64,000 nt of DNA from Gracilaria gracilis (Eukaryota; Rhodophyta; Florideophyceae; Gracilariales; Gracilariaceae). Made by a program: the position numbers and the translations under genes. The notes under the pieces are model-generated. The model did no database searches, was not told where the DNA came from, and saw only the letters and a list, made by a program, of their open reading frames with translations. The DNA is taken from contig JARGSG010000074.1 in NCBI GenBank assembly GCA_030374805.1, forward strand, positions 62,001 to 126,000, given 5' to 3'. Position 1 is the first letter of the stretch, and each line of letters begins with the position of its first letter. This document shows, piece after piece, positions 51,316 to 62,634 of this stretch.

Positions 51316-51999
51316 GGCGGGGAAAGGTGTGGTGGTGTTGGGGGAGAGGGGGGTACGTAGTGGTGGGTAGCGTAATATGGCGAACGGAGGGTGAAACGGA
51401 GTGATGGGGGAGGTATCAGGCGTGATGCGAAGGCGTTTCAAAAGTGAGATAATAAACGGCCGATATCTGATATGAGAGTTGTTGAATAGATGTGCTGTAT
51501 CTCTATAGAGAGTTCCTATTCGAATGGTTTGTATTCTTCTATTTTTATTTTATAAGCGGCTATCTATGTATATAAATCCCTATTCGGGGATATATATCTC
51601 TACTTGGCACCGCAAAGTTCTAAATATATGCCACTTACACACTTACATTGGGTTCGGAAACTAGCATGAACGGAATTAGCCTGCTAGTTTGTCTTCCATC
51701 CAAACTAGCAATGATAGAAATAGTCGTGAATGATTCTTTCCACACAAAATAGCAGAAGTGGAAATGTGGAAATATTTTCGGAAAATAAGCACATCCAAAT
51801 TTGGATAAATTCACCGGTTTTTCGATCATTTTAATTCGGTCATTTATTGACACCAAAACTAGCATTCCGATAACATCGACGCAAGCCTTATTGACGAGAA
51901 GAAGACGACCGATTTTATCATTTCAGGACTGAAGAAGGTAGCAACGCTCATCCTCATAGTAGGAATCACCATCACCTCAAAGCCGAAAACAATTCGAGA

Positions 52000-54850
52000 C
52001 TTCACACGAATCATCAAATCACTCCACAGTACATGCCGACCAGTACCGAAATCGGCACTTATGACTCAGACAATGCAACGTTACACCGGTGACTACGGGA
52101 CTCAACCCAGAAATTTTCAGACACGCTACAATTGTGGACGTACTGAACACCCTCAGCGCCATATACCCTACATTCAGCTACGTTCACACCATAAGAGACT
52201 GAGAATACGCTACAGTCAGGCCAAGCCGAACTACAAATGCGATCATGCGCAAACTCAAAAACACCACAACTGCACCCAGGCTCTCCTATACACAGCACAC
52301 AACGCACTTGTGGCATCTTAAGCTAAACCACGAACATCCAAGATAATTAGAGCTCAGAGCAACCTGGCATCTCCTTCCGATCATGCCAAAAAACATTTCC
52401 ACCGATGACTTTCTCATATGCAGTGCATGTAAACATGCCAAGCTTCACCCAGCCTTACAAAAACCAAAAAAACATTATCTCCCAGTAAAAGCCTACGTTA
52501 GTTCCGTCACATGTGGTCCAATCAAACCCACATCAACCAATGACAATAACCACATGCTACTTATCATATGAGTAACGAGCAAGTTCGTGATTGCACATTT
52601 CCTGAAGGATCGCAAGCACATTTCATCTCACATAGATAATACCCTTCATCAAATACAGTATCACATGCACTATCCACTCAGAGATTTCAGAAGTGATAAC
52701 GCCAAAGAATAAATATCCCAAATAACGCAGAACATATACCAAAAACACGGTGTGCAATACTCTCTCCGTACTTTACACCAACTGCAAGAAAATGGCATCG
52801 CCGATCGCCTAAATAGAACCATAATAGACTCAGTAAGAGCCCTGCTATCAACCGCCGGACTTGACGACACATAATGGGAGGATTCAGCAAGACACACCAT
52901 TTTCAAGTGCAATCTAATGCATCACTCGACAACAGACACATATCCGCACCAACAGTGGTACAAAACCAAGCCATAACTCAAACGACTCTTCACTTTCTGC
53001 TAATTAGGCACCATTCAACTCTACGCACCATAGAAGAAACTCGAACCAAAAGCCAACCCAGCAAGATACATGTATGCCACATCCATGTACCACATAGTAG
53101 TATAAACCTCCGTACACAGACCTATCAACCAATCCGAGCAATGGGATTCCATCCCTTCCACAAAGAAAAAGATCCCACCAGCAAAGCGCCCGCAGCGTTT
53201 AAAGCCCGAGCTAAATATACGCAATCAGCACCCACACGTACACCATCACGTAGACAAAACCACACTACCACCAGTACCAGTACAGCAAGCGCGGCAATAT
53301 CCGAATACAGCACAATGGCAGCAGTCGCATGATGAGGAGCTCAGTGACCTTGAGGATCACAATCGTACTGAATGGCAGGATCCTGATTTCACACCACCAC
53401 CTCATTCTCTTATTCCTCTCATTATGATTTACCATTACAAAATATTTGCCGAAGAATACATATTCCAAAGAAAAGCCAGATGCAACCTCCGAGGTGATTT
53501 CATGAAACAAGGATTGCATTACGATCCGAAACATACAACGACCTATACCACGGTACGCACGACGCAACGCATGATTTTAGCTCTCAACGTAGCAAACAAA
53601 TTTCCCTCTGGAACATTTCGGTATTCAATCGGCTTACCTGCACGAGAAATAACAACATAACCTTCCAGTACACATGAAACAAATGGCCAACTTTGATGGC
53701 ACATACAGGCATGCCGGACCCTACGGACAACTTGTAGGCAATTTGTATGGATCCCTGCGCAGCATACTTTTACCACCACGGCCTACAGTTATTTCTCCGA
53801 CCCCTTGGATACACAGCATCAGAAAATGATCTTTGCATGTATATGAAAGCCGACGACGCAGGGTACACCATAGTCAGCACCATCATTGACGATTTCTTAG
53901 TGTTCGCTTCCAATCAGTGACGCATAGAACGACTTTGCAAACAAATGCTCTGAAAGTACAAAGTGAAACAATTAGGAAGACCAACACGGTTTTGTAATTG
54001 GGCCACCCCACACACCGCGAACGGAACCCACATATCCCAACCAGATTCAATAGACGAACTACTGGAGCAGAATGAGAGGGAAGGCTGCAATCTGACGCAC
54101 AAGCCATATGAAAATCTCACGATATTCGACCAACAGCCAGCGACCCGCACACTATTTTCATCGTAAGCCACAAAGTATCGATAAACCCTCGATAAGAAAG
54201 GCTATATAACTGATAGCACACTACTAAACATCGCGTACGCCACCAACTACCTCGCGCAACATATGCCAACACCACAAAAGCACCACGAACAGGCTCTTCA
54301 AGGTCTGTTTCAGTACCTCAAAGGCACACGCACGCACGGTCCTCTCTACAATCGCACTGAACCTGGAACACCGCGAGACCCGCCATTAACCGTGTAGAGT
54401 GATGCCGACTTTGCCAACGCGAAAGATTGAAAATCCATTACCGGCACAGTCCACTGCATCAACAATAACCCAATACCTTAGACGTCACGCAAACAGAACA
54501 TAGCCGCACTTTCAACAACCGAAGCGGAATATATTTCTGCAACCGACTCCGCTCGTTACACAGCAGAGCTTTCCGAACTTCTTAGGGACACGCGTACATC
54601 CACAGCAGCACCAACGCCACACTTCATCGACAACAGATCACCCATTCTTACTGCCGAAAACCATGCTCCCACAAAGCCAAGCAAATATATTGACGTAAAG
54701 CCACATTACCTTCCACACTATGTATCAAACCGAACGACTTAGCTCCATCGCATATCCACAGCTGAGATGAAAACAGATATCTCCACAAAACCGCTGAATA
54801 TGGACAGATTCAACCCCCTCCGTATCGAACTTCGCGTCCACCCCCGATCA
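52000..54850 (+). mobile_element. Ty1/copia remnant, heavily stop-riddled, plus strand
   Basis: Copia pol order on the + strand. At 52383-52570 the pre-integrase/integrase start (FLICSACKHAKLHPALQK, a CxxC plus K pattern). At 52780-52900 a GIADRLNRTII stretch ends the integrase core. At 53790-53920 RT, with an intact-looking IIDDFLVFAS box. At 54190-54350 the LNIAYATNYLAQHM and QYLKGTRTHGPLYN blocks. At 54390-54830 RNase H with SDADFANAKD, ALSTTEAEYISA, FIDNRSPI, KYIDVKPHYL and DISTKPLNMDRF. More than a dozen stops interrupt it. No LTRs were recognised. Confidence 0.85.
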
Positions 54851-57531
54851 AAAAAAAAAACACGATGCAGTATCTGGGGACTGTCAAACAATACATTGAA
54901 GCATTCCTGGACCGCGTTTCACATTTCTCAAACAGCATTACAGTAGACAGGAAGCCATAGTTAAACTAGACGACGACGACAAGACATTAAGCAAAAAGAG
55001 TCAGTGCACTCCACTCCAAATGGGATCATGCATGATCGCTGCTGTAGCACAGTTTTTCGGCCGGATCTCAGGAGCACATGGAAGGGAGGCAGCACGCTTT
55101 TTACTGTAAATGACGCAATATATGCTTTACGAATAATATGTTTTCAGGAAGTGCTCATTCGACCTTGTAATGTGTTAACCAGTAAATGGGCAGAAACATG
55201 CTTCTGCGCATTTGCTGTTTCAATAGTGATATAGCTGTTGAATAAGGTAATTAGTTGCAAACAACAAGTTTACTCAGATAGGAATGGCAACTCTAATTAC
55301 TTCCTTAATGGAAGTTGACAAAGCAAAGACCAACCAACTACGCAATACGATAGAAAATCTCTATAACCATTTCGGCTCCAATGTATCGTTATGGACGTCT
55401 ACATGCCCAAATCTGGCGTCAAGAAGACGCCTCTTCCTCTCTCTATAACTTCTTTACGCCTTCTTGCGCTTAGAAGTAAGTGATTCACTAACAAAAATAA
55501 GTGATTGACCAATCGATTTTATCTTTCTCCATCTTCGGCCCTCAAAGGGTTCTACTTGCTACGTATATTTGTTGCACCCAAAGAAAAAGAAAAAAATTGT
55601 ATCATAGTTCTCAATGCTCCAGAGATATTTTTTGGCACATAAAGTCCACAACGTAGTCACCATTCGAAATAGTTTTCAACAGTTATTATATCGGCTTTCT
55701 TTTTTATGTTGCGATTTTGTTTCCGTAGCCAATAAAAATCCATGCTGTGGATTCTTTGATGAATGAACACCACGCAGTTTCTCAGCAATACCTTGATACC
55801 CTTTGTCTAACAAAGCAGCTTCAGAGTCTTAATATAATTCTATTAACTCCACTTCAACAGCATATTTAGCCTTTTCTTCTTCCATTTTTTAGCTCCTTCT
55901 TATGGAACTATACATTTTCTACAAGAGTTTTCTTTTCTGCTTTAAACCTTGGAGAGTGGTTTGAATGTTTGACTCCCATTCACTACGGAAACAAAAACGT
56001 TCCGTTTTATATCCTTATACTTAATTTTTACAGCTAAAATATTTTATAGCTTCCTCAATGTTATCAATTGAAGGAATGGATTGACAAAATATTGAATCGG
56101 TTGCAAACTTCACAAAGTTCTAGTACTTAAAATCTTTCTTTTGACCGACCATGCTTAAGAACAGCTTTATACCAATAAAAAATCTTGAACTGATGATAAA
56201 TAAATTCTATCAGAAATCGTGAAAATAAATTTTGTTATCATTATCCTAAAAGGGTTTAATTGACTCACAAAAATATGTTCAATAAGTCATACTCTTTCCT
56301 GTTTCAAAAAAGTGACAATTGTAATTAAAATATTGTCAGTGGTTTTTTATATTTTAATCTCGTCAAACGTTTTATAAATCAGTCATTTGAGAGTTAATAG
56401 AATTTTAAATATTATGATTTTTTTTGTCGGCCAAATTGGTCGAAATGATCATTGTTTTAGATTTGTTCTTACAATATAATGAATTATAATAATGTGGTGT
56501 AAATATTTTTTATCGTCAAATGTTTTTGGTTTTAACTTTGTTGTATTTTTTGCGGTTATAATTTGGGTTTACTTCTGTTAAAAGTTTCATAGTTTTGTCC
56601 ATTTTTTCGGGATTAAGAAGGTTTTTAATATTGATGTTGGAAAAAACTATGCTTGCCGTTTGTGAAATGCGTGGGTTTTTAAAAAGATCGACAAACAGTG
56701 CAAAGAAACAGTATTGTATCAGTTTATATAATAAACTGCTGAGAAGTGTTTTATTTTTGTAGTCATGATATTTTTGGTGTAAGTATGATTTCGAATGACG
56801 TAATTTTTATTGCGCGTTAGCATTACGCATACTTATCTAAATCTAATTTTGTAGTCAGAGGGGTCACTGCGAGGGCGCAGGTGCGCAAAAATATATATCT
56901 TTTCTGGTAAGATAATATTTGTTTTATTTCGTAATGTTTAGTCCTTGGAGTTCTTTGTGTCTGTGAGAAGTCGTAATTATTCTGCAGGGAGCGATGTTTT
57001 CTTCAAGAGATCTACCGTAAAGCAGTTTCCGATCCGTGCGCCCGAACAAAATGTTGGAGGTTTGGCATCGATTTGGAGGCTGGAGGCTGCATTCATATGC
57101 GTTAGAAGGTTACCTTCAGTTCAAGAAGTGTGGTTCTACGCTCTCTGTTTTTGGCCGCGAGGACTGCGCGAATGTAAGACAGGCGCTCAAAGCGTGCAAC
57201 AAAACAAATGTGCACAAGACGCTCTCAAGAGGAGGAACACGGCGTCGAGAGCGAACATGGGTAAGGGCAGCCAGGCGGCGCATATTACAGAACTGGAACG
57301 AGGGCAGTTCGATATTGCTCTTGCAGATGGCACGTGAGAGCGGCGTAGCGGGACGGTGCGTACGGTGAAAATCGTTGCGCTCAATGTGCTGCGTCAAGCA
57401 GACGCATTTCTCCGCTGCATCGCAGCCGGGGAGCGAGATCGGCGTCGTGGCGGAAGCGAGCGGGACTCTCGGCAGCAGTGGCGGTCAAGGTACGAAGGTG
57501 CGCCGCTAATGGCGACAAACGCGGGAGCCGG
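54851..57531. other. AT-rich block and flank, no gene recognised
   Basis: From about 55,250 to 56,950 the sequence is strikingly AT-rich with TTTTAT, AATTTT and ATATTT words and no open frame with a motif. From 56,945 it becomes GC-rich again. Frames at 56945-57337 and 57036-57368 there overlap each other and lack recognisable domains. No RNA gene was found. Confidence 0.55.
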
Positions 57532-58051
57532 ACTAGTGTCTATTCGACCGGAATTTTGACCTCATATGAGGTCAGCGTGACCTCATATGAGGTCAATTTC
57601 GCTCTTGAGAAATAATTGAAAATCAACCTTTTTGAATATTTGAAAATGAGCCACACAGAGAGCTGTATTTGGTACAGGAAGAAGTAAAAACTTTTCATAG
57701 TTCCTCTTAGACATACAGAGTAGAAAATTACTTAAACAAAGCTTTAATGCTCAGCATTAAAACCATATGCAATTCGTTTAGTACATGCAGATAGATGCAA
57801 AGTTAAACAGTAAACAAAAATTTTGGGGTTCAGAATACCTTCAAAAAGAGGTAAAGTGCAAATTATGGTTTCTTTCGTCTAGTAAAGCTAAAGTTGGACG
57901 ATAATGCAACGAAAGATAAAGCGCTTGGCATTTTGTTCGTATGTAAAACAAGTAGTAGATTTCAGAAATTGTAGAGATACGAAAAAATATTTGTTGGCCT
58001 CATATGAGGTCATTTGACCTCATATGAGGTCAATGTCGAATAGACACTAGT
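57532..58051. mobile_element. 520-bp MITE with perfect 17-bp TIRs and paired inner palindromes
   Basis: The ends are exact inverted repeats, ACTAGTGTCTATTCGAC at 57532-57548 and its complement at 58035-58051. If the TA within each end is the target duplication, this is a Tc1/mariner-type non-autonomous element. Just inside each end are two copies of the palindrome GACCTCATATGAGGTC (57558-57573, 57579-57594; 57996-58011 with one mismatch, 58016-58031). The interior is AT-rich and non-coding. It sits about 300 bp upstream of the LSM12-like start codon. Confidence 0.92.
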
Positions 58052-58354
58052 GTGTCAAGAATCGGCTTATCGACTCCAGATAAGGTTAGATACGGCGCCA
58101 CGCGTCACACTTGGAACATGGCACTCGTTCCAGCGACCGAGCAGAAGCGGCTGCACATCGCACGGTCCAGAAACGCGGCGTCAAAAAACGGGCGGCGCAT
58201 CGGTGCGGCGGCGCGGCGGCTCGGCGCAACTGCGTGGCGTCGCGATCACACCGAGCGTTTAGAACAGCCGCGTCGTGCGCTTCTTGCACGCTTCGCCACC
58301 AGCGGGCTGCGAGCTACTGGGGCGTCGTCGCTCGTCGCGCTGTGAGAGCCGTTC

Positions 58355-59122
58355 ATGGACGCCCGTCCTCAGCCGGGCATGAAGTTCGAGACCGGCAAGT
58401 CGATCGCCGTTCATCTCAAGGATGGCAGCTTGTTGCGCGGCTTCGTGCATGCTGAGGATAAGGGCGCGGGCTTGTTGTGTCTCGAGCTCATTCCGTCCGC
58501 CCAAATAGCGCTTGTTTCGCTTGTTAACATCAAGTCCACGTCGCCGTATTCTCACCCCACACACTCTAGAAAGTGGCCGTCAAACTGTGCGTACACCCGT
58601 CTCGCGTCGAAGCAACCGCGTGTTCACCCCTCGCGCCCCCTATCAGCCTGCTAACCGTTTGCCCCTCCTTTTGCTTTTCACGCGTGCAGTCAACCTCGAC
58701 CTTTCCAAGCTGCGAGCAGATGAACGTCGTATGTACGAGAAGCACGAGCGCCAGTTCAACAAAATTGGCGTAGGAGTCACGCCGTTTGCGCAAGCCATCT
58801 TCGACGTTCTCGATAAGACTATGCCCAGCAGATGGGACGGTAAGGACATCCTAATTCTGGACTCCGTTCGCCTCACTGCACCATACACGGTCAAAACAAT
58901 TAGGTACGTCGTCGCTCGCTTTCTTTCACTCTTGCTACCAGTTCACATGCTTGCACTAACATGTCGCCACCCCTCCCCCATCTCTGCGTTGTGCCATCTG
59001 TTCGACACTCCAGTTCGGAACGCAGCGGCGATGCCAAAGTCATGGAGCGAGTCAAGATGATTCTAGAGCGAGAAGCGCATACAATAACAAGTGGCACAGA
59101 TGCGAATGGTGTGAAACCATAA
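58355..59122 (+). CDS. LSM12: LSM12-like RNA-associated protein (three exons)
   Basis: Model: exon 1 58355-58586, intron 58587-58689 (GTGCGT...GCAG, with CTAAC branch site near 58652), exon 2 58690-58903, intron 58904-59013 (GTACGT...CCAG), exon 3 59014-59122. It sums to 184 residues in frame. Exon 1 has an Sm-like start (GKSIAVHLKDGSLLRGFVHA and LVNIKS). Exon 2 holds the anticodon-binding-associated (AD) domain of LSM12: NLDLSKLRADERRM, GVGVTPFAQAIFDVLDKTMP, RWDGKDILILDSVRLTAPY. Exon 3 adds a helical tail (VMERVKMILEREAH). LSM12 family members bind ataxin-2-type complexes and RNA and act in translation control and NAADP signalling in animals. Exon 2 and intron 2 are secure; the exon 1 donor is the only GT in the right phase and is less certain. 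Confidence 0.85.
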
Positions 59123-59408
59123 CTGCGCTGCATCCAACGTCTAATCTGCCTAACAACACCTGTTCTCTCGTTATCTGCTACTGGGTTGGTAAGAATTACT
59201 TTGATACGCGCCTGGCTCAAGAGCAATAAAACACATGAGAAACAAGGACAACAAAATATCTAATGTACAAAACCCTACCGCGGTTTGCTATCACAAGCGT
59301 TTGCCACATCAACCGATGTTGTGCATTAAGCCATCACTGTTCGCTCTATCTACAACTCGTGCCATCGTAGAAATATCAAGCGTATTTTTGACTACGACAA
59401 AGCCCACT
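59123..59408. other. Convergent spacer between LSM12-like and MYB genes
   Basis: A 286-bp 3'-to-3' spacer. An AGCAATAAAAC stretch near 59222 on the + strand could supply the LSM12-like polyadenylation signal (AATAAA). Nothing else was seen. Confidence 0.4.
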
Positions 59409-60758
59409 TCAGCATTGAACTGGCGCACTCTTCGCGAGCTGCGCGTCCTTCTCCACGCGTTTCGATTCGTTGGGGGCCGCAGTCCACAACGCGAGCAGTC
59501 GAGACGCTACCATACAGTCCCCCTCGTGCTGGTGAATCTTCGGAGGGACATGTCCATCCTGGCAAACAACGGCAGCACGGCCCTTGTGAAACCTTCTAGA
59601 AGCGCCTTCACCACTCGTAGATCCGCCACTGCAGGTATCAATATCGGCCTCGTTTCCCGACGAGCCAGCGGAACAACTGCGTTTTCCAATACTGTCAGCG
59701 TCCTTCTTCTGCTGTGCATGGTCTTGCTCTATACTGACACCATCGCTGCTGTGATGCAACAATGGCGCCTTTGGGCGAGCGGGCGGTGGATCCGATGAAG
59801 AAGCTAACGAATGCACGTTGCTCACCAGTAGCTGCCGTTTTGGAGGGCCCTGCGCGGGTATCAAAGAGTCGGGTGAAGCGGAATGACGCTTCAGAGACTG
59901 TGGCTGCGGCGGAGCTGGCGCAGGCGGTTGTACTGTAAGCGCTTTAGTAGGGAGCGTAGCGGTCGGGGCAGTTGACGAGGGGGTGTCCACGGGCATGGCG
60001 GGGGAGTGAGCGTTGGGCGGCGGCGGCAGCGGCGGCTGGGACACGGGGACGCTTGCCTCTTGAGAAGGCCGAGGCGGCGGAACGACGACGGGCTGTTGAA
60101 CGGTGCACATGGGCGGGCAGTAGTACGGGTGCGGATGGTGGTGATGGTGATGATGATGATGGTGGGGCGGGTGATGTGGATGATGATGGGGGTGCGGTGT
60201 AGGATGATAAGGTGAGTAGTACGGCGCGACGGGGTTGAATACATGCGGAGAGTAGTAGCGATGCGGCGGCGTGCTGTACGGCGCGTATGGATAGAGCGAG
60301 TTGGAAGAAGTTACATGGGCGCGGAGAGGGGAAGGGGCTGCAGGCGCAATGCTTACGGGCGCAGAAGCAATCATGTGGGATGGCGCCGGCGCCAAGAGCT
60401 GATGTACAGAAGCAGCTGGCGAAGAAGAACGATAAGCGGACACAGGATGGGAGGCGGGAGTATCGGTGGAGCGAGTACGCGAGCGACGGGGACGAGGAGG
60501 CGGGATGGAATGGAGGGCGGCGGAACGATTGCGCTCGAGGCGCAGAAAGTACTTTTGGGCATGAGAACGAATCTGCACGGCGGTCTTGGTGGCTACGTCG
60601 CGCTCTATGGCCTTCCATTCGCGGCCGTAGAGCGCGAGCGCTGTGAGGAAGCGATTGTGTTCCTCGGCGGTCCAGTACTCGCGCCGTTTTGTGAGCACGT
60701 ACTTCTTGCGGGCGGCCTTTCGCTCGCGCTCGCGCTCGCCCATGGTAGCGCTGCTCAT
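59409..60758 (-). CDS. SHAQKYF-type single-repeat MYB transcription factor
   Basis: 449 residues from the ATG at 60758; an open frame continues upstream to 61073 without motif, so the ATG next to the conserved domain was chosen. A basic N-terminus ([15 protein letters not shown]) leads into one MYB repeat, [37 protein letters not shown], ending [11 protein letters not shown], the signature of the plant/algal/amoebal SHAQKYF (CCA1/REVEILLE/MCB1-like) class that binds DNA in the nucleus. The remaining ~380 residues are low-complexity: Pro/Ser/Tyr-rich, with a run of ten His (around residue 210) and Pro-His repeats, likely a disordered activation region. It shares a ~675-bp divergent promoter with the small coiled-coil gene. 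Targets cannot be read from sequence. Confidence 0.9.
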   Translation of the reverse strand: MSSATMGERERERKAARKKYVLTKRREYWTAEEHNRFLTALALYGREWKAIERDVATKTAVQIRSHAQKYFLRLERNRSAALHSIPPPRPRRSRTRSTDTPASHPVSAYRSSSPAASVHQLLAPAPSHMIASAPVSIAPAAPSPLRAHVTSSNSLYPYAPYSTPPHRYYSPHVFNPVAPYYSPYHPTPHPHHHPHHPPHHHHHHHHHHPHPYYCPPMCTVQQPVVVPPPRPSQEASVPVSQPPLPPPPNAHSPAMPVDTPSSTAPTATLPTKALTVQPPAPAPPQPQSLKRHSASPDSLIPAQGPPKRQLLVSNVHSLASSSDPPPARPKAPLLHHSSDGVSIEQDHAQQKKDADSIGKRSCSAGSSGNEADIDTCSGGSTSGEGASRRFHKGRAAVVCQDGHVPPKIHQHEGDCMVASRLLALWTAAPNESKRVEKDAQLAKSAPVQC

Positions 60759-61239
60759 CGACGACGGCGCGGGGAGCGGACGCGCGTGCAGGTGACGCGC
60801 GCAAGTGCGGCAATAAGAGACAAGTGCAGCGCTGCGATCAACAGCGCAGAGGCGATAACGACTGGCGTTGTTGGTTGCGCCACAACGCACGCCATCATCT
60901 GCGGGTGTGCTGCCGCTTGTGTGAGGCGTCGCTTGCGTGCGCCTCACACCGCTCAACTCCTCCAACCGCCACCGCGCACGGCCGGTGCAAGCGCGCAAGC
61001 ACGCGCGCGCCACACTTGGCGCGCTGCTGTTGGCTCGCCCTATTTGCATGACGTCCCGAATCGCACTTGTCACTCGTATCTCCGCCGCGAGCTGCGTCGT
61101 GCCGCCTCAACGCGCCACGAGCCGCCTCCACGCGCCACGAATCGGCCGAATCGGCGAACCGGCACGTCGCTTCAGCGATTGGTCGCTCGCTGATCGCATG
61201 CGCGTGCCCCAGCGCCGTCGATGTCGCAACCGAAACGGC

Positions 61240-61330
61240 TGTGCACCCGCCACCACCTTCGCTTCGTGCACCCGCCACCACTTTCGCTTCGTGCACCCGC
61301 CAGCAATTTCGCTTCGTGCACCTCGCCGCC
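61240..61330 (+). repeat. ~24-25 bp tandem repeat in a divergent promoter
   Basis: About 3.7 copies of a unit close to GTGCACCCGCCACCACTTTC followed by GCTTC, starting near 61241, 61266, 61291 and 61316. It lies between the MYB (-) and the coiled-coil gene (+) start codons, about 100 bp from the latter, and could be a cluster of factor sites. Confidence 0.8.
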
Positions 61331-61433
61331 ATGAGCATCGCCGCTCATAAGCGCGCTGCTCCATCGCCCCCTCCATGAGCCTTTCTTTGATCTCCGCCTC
61401 CATCCGCTCCGCCCCGCCCGCCCGCCAGCAGCA

Positions 61434-61805
61434 ATGGTCGCCAGCACTCCCGAGCACCCGCGCGTCGTCGCCGAGCAGTCCACGCAGCAAATTACCGCCG
61501 TCGAGAACGAGCTCTTGGACACGCTGTCCGCTCACGTCATCGCGTCCTTCGACAGGCAGGAGGCCCTTCTCAACGAGCAGCTGCATTTGATTCAGCAGCT
61601 GGGTGAAAAACTTGACGAGCTGCATCAGAAAGTCACCGCCGTTGGCGAGAAGCTCGGAAGCGAGATTGAGGATATCGCCTGTCAACTCATCGCTTCCGGT
61701 GCTTTTGGGAAAGATAAGCCTGTCCAACATGTATCCCCTCGCACTCGTTCGCGTGCCCAGCTGCGCTCATCTCGTTTGCGTACCCGCTCGACTCATCAAC
61801 GCTGA
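61434..61805 (+). CDS. Small coiled-coil protein, unknown family
   Basis: 123 residues from the ATG at 61434. Residues ~15-95 are predicted long helix with heptads (ITAVENELLDTLSAHVIASF, LLNEQLHLIQQLGEKLDELH, KVTAVGEKLGSEIEDIACQL), as in small coiled-coil subunits of trafficking complexes. The last ~25 residues are Arg/Ser-rich and may be an artefact: an intron with a donor after GKDKP and an acceptor near 62023 (TTTCAG) would give another C-terminus. No family can be named. Confidence 0.6.
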   Translation: MVASTPEHPRVVAEQSTQQITAVENELLDTLSAHVIASFDRQEALLNEQLHLIQQLGEKLDELHQKVTAVGEKLGSEIEDIACQLIASGAFGKDKPVQHVSPRTRSRAQLRSSRLRTRSTHQR

Positions 61806-62634
61806 GTCCATCTATATTGGCGTAATTTGCATGCTTGGGTTGCAATATCCTTGCATTCCAACTACACTCGCGCTTTTCTCATCTTGTCTCTCCTTGTGCC
61901 ATGCACAACGTGCAGTGCATCTTGAATCACCAAGTCATGCGCCTGCATATTCATTACCAGCTGCCGCCCCCTGTTTTCTGCCAAGGAGCAAATCTGCTGC
62001 CAAGATGCCTTTCGAACCTTCTTTCAGTCTCTTCAACGCATGATCAAGCTATCTCATCGATCCACAACGCCTATCAAATGAGGAGCAACGCAATCGACTC
62101 GTTGAGCTTTGACCTCAAACAACAGCTGACCAGCGACAGGCCGCCAATGAAGTTTCCACACAACGAACAAGAACGCTCAAATCGATCACGCTTACCCTTG
62201 TACGAACAAACAGAAACATTGTCAGGCCCGAGCTTCTGCAGTTTGAAGGTTCACACTGTGAACTTCACACATAAATTAGATATGCCAAAATTAAAAAAGT
62301 GCAACTGTTGAAATTGTCTGCAGCTGTTGTAAACAAGTCCTCTGTCCTTGCCTTTTTGATACCCTTGGTAGATATTGTTCTTGGAACCAAAATCTTCAAC
62401 CATCTTGTCGCGCCACCCCTAAACTGTCAGCTTGGCTCTGCTCCGCCTTTCATAACCTGCCACCGAAACTCATCGTCTTCGTACGGTGTCCACAACAAGT
62501 TTATTTCCGGATTAACCTGAATAACGTGTATCGCTCAAGGACGAAGCGAGCACTCGAGCGCTGCTCATCACCGCACAGCGATCCACAAGTCTCCAGCCAC
62601 ATTTCACTAGCGATTGCACCCACCGTCTGTCACG
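61806..62634. other. Intergenic / possible 3' exon region
   Basis: A + strand open frame (61835-62311) and a CTTCTTTCAG splice-acceptor-like site at 62014-62023 leave open a second exon for the coiled-coil gene; three different frames after the acceptor give short plausible ends. Otherwise nothing is recognised before COG1. Confidence 0.35.

Larger units (their letters stand above)
48500..51441 (-). mobile_element. Plavaka/CMC-type DNA transposon coding region (degenerate)
   Basis: Three or four minus-strand frames in order build a Plavaka-like transposase: a C2H2-like zinc finger, a Pro-rich linker, the nuclease region and a C-terminal helical region. Stops and frameshifts break it. Neither terminal inverted repeats nor a target duplication could be found, so the element limits are unknown. 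They may extend to about 45.2 kb on the left. Confidence 0.6.

Noticed and set aside
44870-51900. Terminal inverted repeats for the Plavaka-like element
   Set aside because: Comparing 44.83-45.25 kb with the reverse complement of 51.4-51.9 kb gave only 8-10 base chance matches.
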